The notes below the pieces were generated by a model that did not search any database, was not told the origin of the DNA, and was given only the letters and a program-made list of their open reading frames with translations. A program made the translations under genes and the position numbers. Below are positions 6,109 to 10,069 of a stretch of DNA of 10,069 nucleotides, piece after piece. Numbering within the stretch: position 1 is the stretch's first letter; every line of letters starts with the position of its first letter. Source of the stretch: JAVBQJ01 sp045585875 (GTDB lineage Bacteria; Verrucomicrobiota; Lentisphaeria; Victivallales; Victivallaceae). The stretch lies in contig JAZMZH010000034.1 of the NCBI GenBank assembly GCA_045585875.1, positions 1 through 10,069 on the forward strand, written 5' to 3'.

Positions 6109-6540
6109 ATGCCGGAATTTTCTTCACAGCGCTTTGCGGAACTGACCCAGCTGAAGGGGTCGAGGACGGTTTATGCCGAAACGCCGGACTCGGCGGTGCT
6201 GGAGAGTTTTGAAAATCTCTATCAGGACCGGGATTACGTCATCGAGTTCGACTGTCCGGAATTCACCTCGCTCTGTCCGGTCACCGGGCAGCCGGATTTC
6301 GGACACATCCGCATCCGCTATGTGCCGGACAAGCGCTGCGTGGAGAGCAAATCCCTGAAGCTCTTTCTGTTCAGTTTCCGCAATTTCAACACCTTTCACG
6401 AGGAGGTGGTCAACCGGGTGCTGGACAAGGTGGTGGAGGCGGTCGCCCCCCGCCGTGCCGAAGTGATCGGAAATTTCTTCCCCCGCGGGGGGATCGCGCT
6501 GAATATCAAGGCAACTTACGGAGATGCTGTGGATGAGTAA
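6109..6540 (+). CDS. queF: NADPH-dependent 7-cyano-7-deazaguanine (preQ0) reductase, QueF
   Basis: QueF reduces the nitrile of preQ0 to the amine of preQ1, the base that is then inserted into GUN-anticodon tRNAs on the way to queuosine. At 143 aa it is the short, single-domain type like B. subtilis QueF. Visible signatures are FTSLCPVTGQPDFG with nucleophile C56 and general acid D63, the QueF motif ESKSLKLFLFSFR at 79-91, FHEE with H97 and E98 for substrate binding, and FFPRGGI near 123-129. The ATG at 6109 follows AGGGAG with 6-nt spacing. A short CGTC-GTGA-GACG hairpin (6083-6094) lies just upstream, but I see no preQ1 riboswitch. The 3' end overlaps argJ, so the two genes probably share a transcript despite unrelated pathways. 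Confidence 0.95.
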   Translation: MPEFSSQRFAELTQLKGSRTVYAETPDSAVLESFENLYQDRDYVIEFDCPEFTSLCPVTGQPDFGHIRIRYVPDKRCVESKSLKLFLFSFRNFNTFHEEVVNRVLDKVVEAVAPRRAEVIGNFFPRGGIALNIKATYGDAVDE

Positions 6541-7780
6541 GAAATATGATTTTATGGTCGTGAATCCCGAGGGGAGCGTGACCGATCCGGCGGGATTCCG
6601 GGCGTCCGGGATCACCTGCGGACTGAAGAAAAGCGGCAACCCGGACGCGGCGCTGGTGGTGAGCGACTTTCCGGCGGCTTTCGGCGCGGCCTTCACCAGC
6701 TGCAAGTTTGCGGCGGCGCCGGTGGTTTACGATCGCGGCCTGGCCGCAAAAACGGAATTCATCCGGGGGATCTTCATCAATTCCGGAAACGCCAACGCCT
6801 GCACCGGTCCCGAGGGGCTGGCCAACGCGGCGGCCGCCGCGGCCGAAGTCGAACGGCTTCTCAAGCTGCCCTCCGGGACGATTTTCGTGGAGAGCACCGG
6901 GCGCATCGGCGTGCAGATGCCCATGGACAAGATCATGGACGGCGCGGCCAAAGCCTGCGCCGGGCTTTCCGCCGACGGCGGGAGAGCGGCGGCGGAGGCG
7001 ATCATGACCACGGACACGGTGAGCAAGCATTTGAGCGTCCGAGTGGACTTCGGCAACGGTTCGGGGTGCACCATCGGCGCCATGACCAAAGGGGTGGGGA
7101 TGATCGATCCCCGGCTGGTGACGGCGCCCCACGCCACCATGCTGTGCACCGTCACCACCGACGCCAATCTCACCAGCGCCCAGCTTTCGGAGATGGTTTC
7201 CCGGTGCGTGGAGACGAGCTTCAACCGGATCACGGTGGACGGGGACATGAGCACCAACGACACGGTGGTGGTGATGGCCAACGGGGCTTCGGGGATGGCC
7301 ATAGCCTCCGGTTCGGAAGCCTTCCGGCGTTTTGAAGCCGCGCTCGGCGAAGTCATGCGTGCTCTCGCCCGCAAGATGGTGATGGACGGCGAAGGAGCCA
7401 CGAAATTTGTGGCGGTGGAGGTTTCCAACGCCGCCAGCGAGAGGGACGCCCGGCTCTGCGCCGAGGCGGTGGCCAATTCGCTGCTGTGCAAGACCGCCTG
7501 GTTCGGCTGCGACCCCAACTGGGGGCGGATCGTTGCGGCGCTGGGATATTCGGGGGCGGAGTTCGATCCGGCGCAAACCGATATTTTTTACGACGACATG
7601 CCGGTGGTCCGCGGCGGCCGGGATGCGGGGACGCCGGAGGAGGCGCTGGCCTCGGTGCTGGCCGGGCGGGAATTCACCGTCCGGATCGACCTCCACGATC
7701 CCCGCGGCGAATCCTACTGGGTCTGGACCTCGGACGTCTCTTATGAATATGTGAAAATCAACGCGGAATATCACACCTGA
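6533..7780 (+). CDS. argJ: Bifunctional ornithine acetyltransferase / N-acetylglutamate synthase (ArgJ)
   Basis: ArgJ moves the acetyl group from N-acetylornithine to glutamate, recycling it in arginine synthesis; some members also use acetyl-CoA. The 415-aa product is full length. The self-cleavage site is in PHATMLCTVTTDANL, with Thr202 as new N-terminal nucleophile of the beta chain. Other family motifs are VESTGRIGVQMPMDKI with the T122-G123 oxyanion pair, AIMTTDT, CTIGAMTKGVGMI, CDPNWGRI and the C-terminal YEYVKINAEYHT, close to the usual ending. Two in-frame starts are possible: ATG at 6524 directly abuts GGAG (6520-6523), whereas ATG at 6533 has 9-nt spacing and is preferred. It overlaps queF by 8 nt, suggesting coupled translation. 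Whether the enzyme is bifunctional or only the cyclic-pathway transferase cannot be read from sequence. Confidence 0.95.
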   Translation: MSKKYDFMVVNPEGSVTDPAGFRASGITCGLKKSGNPDAALVVSDFPAAFGAAFTSCKFAAAPVVYDRGLAAKTEFIRGIFINSGNANACTGPEGLANAAAAAAEVERLLKLPSGTIFVESTGRIGVQMPMDKIMDGAAKACAGLSADGGRAAAEAIMTTDTVSKHLSVRVDFGNGSGCTIGAMTKGVGMIDPRLVTAPHATMLCTVTTDANLTSAQLSEMVSRCVETSFNRITVDGDMSTNDTVVVMANGASGMAIASGSEAFRRFEAALGEVMRALARKMVMDGEGATKFVAVEVSNAASERDARLCAEAVANSLLCKTAWFGCDPNWGRIVAALGYSGAEFDPAQTDIFYDDMPVVRGGRDAGTPEEALASVLAGREFTVRIDLHDPRGESYWVWTSDVSYEYVKINAEYHT

Positions 7781-7805
7781 TGATCCGAAGTGTAAGGGGG
7801 GACAG

Positions 7806-8216
7806 ATGAGAATCGGCGGGTTTTTCCTCGCGGCGGCGCTCTTCGCCGCCGGAATGGCGGCATCGGGATGCCGGGCTCCGGTGGAACACAAATTCAGCAA
7901 ACTTCCGGCGGAGGACATTGACGTGCTGACGGTATTTGCCGACGACATCGCCGTGCTGAAAAATCCCGAATATCCCCCCGGCGGCCTTGAAAAATACACG
8001 GCGGCCCGGCATATCGCCGAGGGCGTGGATTTCAGCTTTATCCGCAACGTCAGTACGCTGGACAACATTTTCGGGGCCCGGGACGCCCGGATCGCGGTGA
8101 TGAGCACCACATCTCAGATCATCGCCTTTCATTACGAATACGAGGGAAAGGTGGTGCAGTTCAATTTCTCCCGCAGCAAAAACCTGATCACCCAGTCCGC
8201 GGTGATCGTGGAGTGA
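7806..8216 (+). CDS. Small predicted lipoprotein of unknown function
   Basis: I do not recognise this 136-aa protein. It starts with MRIGG, a hydrophobic stretch (residues 6-19) and a lipobox-like ASGC with Cys22 as the probable lipidation site; Ala at -3 is a weaker choice than Leu. The mature part of about 115 residues is mixed in charge and ends in alternating polar and hydrophobic segments (AVMSTTSQIIAFHYEYEGK, then VVQFNFSRSKNLI), which suggests beta strands. The ATG at 7806 follows AAGGGGG (7794-7800) with 5-nt spacing. It lies 25 nt after argJ and may be cotranscribed with it, since no terminator or promoter is seen between them. It faces a second lipoprotein gene 14 nt beyond its stop; no clear sequence similarity between the two was seen. 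It is likely exported and membrane-anchored. Confidence 0.8.
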   Translation: MRIGGFFLAAALFAAGMAASGCRAPVEHKFSKLPAEDIDVLTVFADDIAVLKNPEYPPGGLEKYTAARHIAEGVDFSFIRNVSTLDNIFGARDARIAVMSTTSQIIAFHYEYEGKVVQFNFSRSKNLITQSAVIVE

Positions 8217-8230
8217 AGCCGCGGCGGGCG

Positions 8231-8695
8231 TCAGAAACACACCATCAGGAAGTGGCATTTCCCCGTCTGCGGGTTATGCCATAAAACATACTCGATCTCA
8301 ATGACACCTTTGCGCTTTACTTCCGCAACGTAGCAATCGGAATCCTTGCGGTCTTCGAGATTCCACCATTCGATCGAGTCCGGGAGGAAATGCCATACAT
8401 CATCGCCCGCAGAGGGATCCGTCTTTTTCATCTTCTTCTTTTCGATGATCTTCGCGACCGTTTCGGGCGTCGTGGTGAACTTCACGCAGTAAAGCGGATC
8501 GAGTCCGGGAAATTCATCCGCATAAGCGAAGACATCCTTGACGCTCGAATCTGCGGCAAGGTCCGTTGCGATCTTAAACACCTTTCGATTCGCCTTTGCA
8601 TCGGGATGTTCCAAATCGTAATCCGTGCACCCCGCCGCGCAAATCAGGAATAAAGGGAGGAGACAATAGAACATTTTTCTCATCGAGCATCTCAT
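8231..8695 (-). CDS. Small predicted lipoprotein of unknown function in low-G+C DNA
   Basis: I do not recognise this 154-aa protein. It has a basic N-terminus (MRKMF), a hydrophobic core (CLLPLFLICAA) and a lipobox-like AAGC with Cys23 as the likely lipidated residue. The mature domain carries a lysine-rich stretch (EKKKMKK, 85-91), a tryptophan-rich segment (WHFLPDSIEWWNLED) and a C-terminal YVLWHNPQTGKCHFLMVCF that looks like paired beta strands. The ATG at 8695 follows GGGAGA (8706-8701) with about 5-nt spacing; an ATG at 8683 gives a more typical signal peptide but a poorer ribosome binding site. Hand counts give 43-50% G+C over three sampled 60-nt stretches, against about 62% in argJ, so transfer or weak codon selection is likely. 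It is convergent with the preceding lipoprotein gene. Confidence 0.8.
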   Translation of the reverse strand: MRCSMRKMFYCLLPLFLICAAGCTDYDLEHPDAKANRKVFKIATDLAADSSVKDVFAYADEFPGLDPLYCVKFTTTPETVAKIIEKKKMKKTDPSAGDDVWHFLPDSIEWWNLEDRKDSDCYVAEVKRKGVIEIEYVLWHNPQTGKCHFLMVCF

Positions 8696-8824
8696 TTTTA
8701 TCTCCCATAATATAGCACATCTCTGGGGAAAGCAATCTCACCATTCATGGCTCCCGCCATCCGTACCGATTTCGCTCCCATGTGCAATGAACTGTTCCAT
8801 CATCCGTGTTGCCGAGCGGATGCG
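8696..8824. other. Gene-free spacer upstream of the 154-aa lipoprotein
   Basis: This 129-nt stretch, between the lipoprotein start and the hydrolase terminator, has no convincing gene. It holds the lipoprotein ribosome binding site, the promoter-like hexamers AAGCAA/ATAATA (8707-8735, minus strand) discussed elsewhere, and a short hairpin ATGGC-TCCC-GCCAT (8747-8760) without a T-tract. Nothing else stood out. Confidence 0.5.
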
Positions 8825-8873
8825 AAAAAGGACTGCCGCGTCCCTTTCGCAGAGATTTGCGGCAGTCCCTTTT
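8825..8873 (-). terminator. Rho-independent terminator of the glycoside hydrolase gene
   Basis: GGACTGCCGC (8830-8839) and GCGGCAGTCC (8859-8868) form a perfect 10-bp G+C-rich stem around a 19-nt loop. On the minus strand the stem is followed by TTTTT (8829-8825), which fits a terminator 37 nt after the hydrolase stop. On the plus strand CTTTT follows, so it might also act weakly the other way. Confidence 0.85.
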
Positions 8874-8909
8874 CAGATCCCGGATGAGGCTCCGCCCCGG
8901 AAGTTCCGA

Positions 8910-10069
8910 TCAATCCCACTCCAGAAGCACCACGGACATCCCGGGCAGACGGATTCTGCCGTCGGACTGCCACAGGGCTTCGGTGGGGATGAAGACCCGG
9001 GAAGCGTCCAGCACCGTGCAGCGCGGACGGCCGGAAACGCCGGAGGCGGCGATTTCCACGAACCGCTCCCGCCCGTTGACGTTGGTGATGAGCATGGCGC
9101 ATCCCCCCTCCCCGGCGGCGGCCAGGGCGTAGACCTTATCGCTCTCCGGAGCCGAACATGCCGCCTCGCCGCCGAGACGGTAGAGGGTGTTGAACATGCG
9201 AAACACATAATAAGTTTTGGAAACGGTTTCGCCGGGGAAGTAATAGAGCCCGCCGTAGTGCGATCCCGCCTGGGCGTCGTAGTACATGGCCTTGGCGAGT
9301 TTCGTCCTCTGCATGGTGCAGAATACGGAGGCGACGAGGGTCGCGCCGGGCATTTCCCGCTGCATGTCGAAGCGGTTTTCGATCGACCAGTCCATGTAGT
9401 TCCACTCGTCCAGGATGATCTCCACGTCTCCGAATCCGTATTCGGCGAGCTTCCTCTCCGCGTACAGTTCGCACTTCATCAGGCTCTCCGCCGTCCGCGG
9501 GTAGTAGTGCCAGCTGAAGAAGTCGAAGGGCGCCCCGCTCTCCCGGGCAAACTTGAGAAACGCGTCGAAGAAGGTCAGAAAATACCGGAACTTCGGCACT
9601 TTGGCCGCCTCGTCGTTCTCGTAAGCGCAGAAGCCGCTGCTGGCGTAGCCGCCGATCCTGAGGTGCGGAAACTTCTCCTTAAGATAGGTCGCGGCCACCC
9701 GGTAGAGCTCGAAATACTGCTCCTGGCTCCCCTGCCACATGGACTGCTGCTCCGGCTCGTTCCAGATTTCCCAGTATTCGATGCCGTAATGAAATCCGTC
9801 GGCCCAGCCTTCATTGTAGTGCCGGATGACGCCCGCGCAGATCTTCGCCCACTTCAGATTGTCCCCGGGCGGAAAGATGCGCTGGGGCCGGATCTCGAAA
9901 TAGTTTTCGATGGTCACGCCCAGCCGGTAAACGATCTTCAGCCCGGAAGCGATCAGCCCCTTCAGGTAAGCGTCGGTGAAGGAAAAGTCATAGGCGGCCG
10001 GATCCTCCGGATCGGCGTCGAAATTCCGGAAGATGTTGGGGATGTCCACCAGCATGTTGCCGCCGTACT
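8910..10069 (-). CDS. GH39-like glycoside hydrolase (beta-xylosidase type), 5'-partial
   Basis: A clan GH-A TIM-barrel hydrolase most like GH39 (beta-xylosidase/alpha-iduronidase group). Counting from the Met at 10055, the acid/base Glu is E100 in YWEIWNEPEQ and the nucleophile is E217 in IILDEWNY; DFFSWHYYP lies between them. The C-terminal part (about 300-381), ending in GMSVVLLEWD, looks like the beta-sandwich domain that follows the barrel in this family. The frame is open to the window edge (YGGN precedes that Met), and DIPNIFRNFDADPEDP matches internal family sequence, so the start and any signal peptide lie outside the window. The 381+ residues seen compare with about 500 for full members. 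The substrate is not certain; many GH39-like proteins are uncharacterised. A strong terminator follows the stop. Confidence 0.85.
   Translation of the reverse strand, partial: YGGNMLVDIPNIFRNFDADPEDPAAYDFSFTDAYLKGLIASGLKIVYRLGVTIENYFEIRPQRIFPPGDNLKWAKICAGVIRHYNEGWADGFHYGIEYWEIWNEPEQQSMWQGSQEQYFELYRVAATYLKEKFPHLRIGGYASSGFCAYENDEAAKVPKFRYFLTFFDAFLKFARESGAPFDFFSWHYYPRTAESLMKCELYAERKLAEYGFGDVEIILDEWNYMDWSIENRFDMQREMPGATLVASVFCTMQRTKLAKAMYYDAQAGSHYGGLYYFPGETVSKTYYVFRMFNTLYRLGGEAACSAPESDKVYALAAAGEGGCAMLITNVNGRERFVEIAASGVSGRPRCTVLDASRVFIPTEALWQSDGRIRLPGMSVVLLEWD

Noticed and set aside
6506..8110. 534-codon open frame on the minus strand
   Set aside because: Antisense to argJ and the following lipoprotein gene; rich in His, Arg and Gly as expected of a shadow frame.
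8707..8735. TTGCTT-17-TATTAT on the minus strand as a confident promoter for the 154-aa lipoprotein
   Set aside because: Its start point would fall downstream of the GGGAGA ribosome binding site, so it is reported only as a puzzle.
1..10069. CRISPR array, insertion sequence, prophage, toxin-antitoxin or defence locus
   Set aside because: No spaced short repeats, transposase, integrase, terminal inverted repeats or recognised defence domains were seen.

Overview
The window is G+C-rich, Gram-negative chromosomal DNA, mostly housekeeping and envelope genes. Several genes fit an outer-membrane, surface-motile bacterium: a WaaG-like LPS-core glucosyltransferase, PilT-type retraction ATPase sequence and two predicted lipoproteins. 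Together with the MEP-pathway gene ispF, a GH39-like glycosidase and the general style of the small lipoproteins, this is compatible with a PVC-group gut or anaerobe lineage such as Victivallales/Lentisphaerota. That placement is inference of low to moderate confidence; no rRNA or other decisive marker is present.

Layout. (1) 1-2977, plus strand: a tightly packed operon. The 3' part of a PilT-family gene (cut by the window start, apparently two PilT units joined in frame) overlaps ispF by 4 nt, and ispF overlaps a waaG-like glycosyltransferase by 1 nt. (2) 2984-3373, minus: a small unrecognised protein with a near-consensus promoter. It is divergent from (3) 3543-4100, plus, an HdeD/DUF308-type six-helix membrane protein with its own promoter. 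(4) 4220-4394: two identical tRNA-Asp(GTC) genes 21 nt apart. (5) 4524-5993: gltX, glutamyl-tRNA synthetase, whose leader can form nested stems, followed by a likely terminator. (6) 6109-7780: queF (queuosine pathway) overlapping argJ (arginine pathway). (7) 7806-8216, plus, and 8231-8695, minus: two convergent small predicted lipoproteins of unknown function; the second lies in clearly lower-G+C DNA. (8) 8825-10069, minus: a terminator and the 3' part of a GH39-like glycoside hydrolase that runs off the right edge.

How they fit together. No single pathway links the window. The first operon combines pilus retraction, isoprenoid precursor supply and LPS core synthesis; all three bear on the cell surface, but the link is only suggested by translational coupling. 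The tRNA-Asp pair, gltX and queF form a loose translation/tRNA theme: QueF makes the preQ1 base that is inserted at G34 of GUN tRNAs, including tRNA-Asp(GUC). I did not find a convincing new multi-gene system. The best leads are the stop-less PilT-PilT junction with a strong internal ribosome binding site, the structured gltX leader, and the low-G+C orphan lipoprotein.
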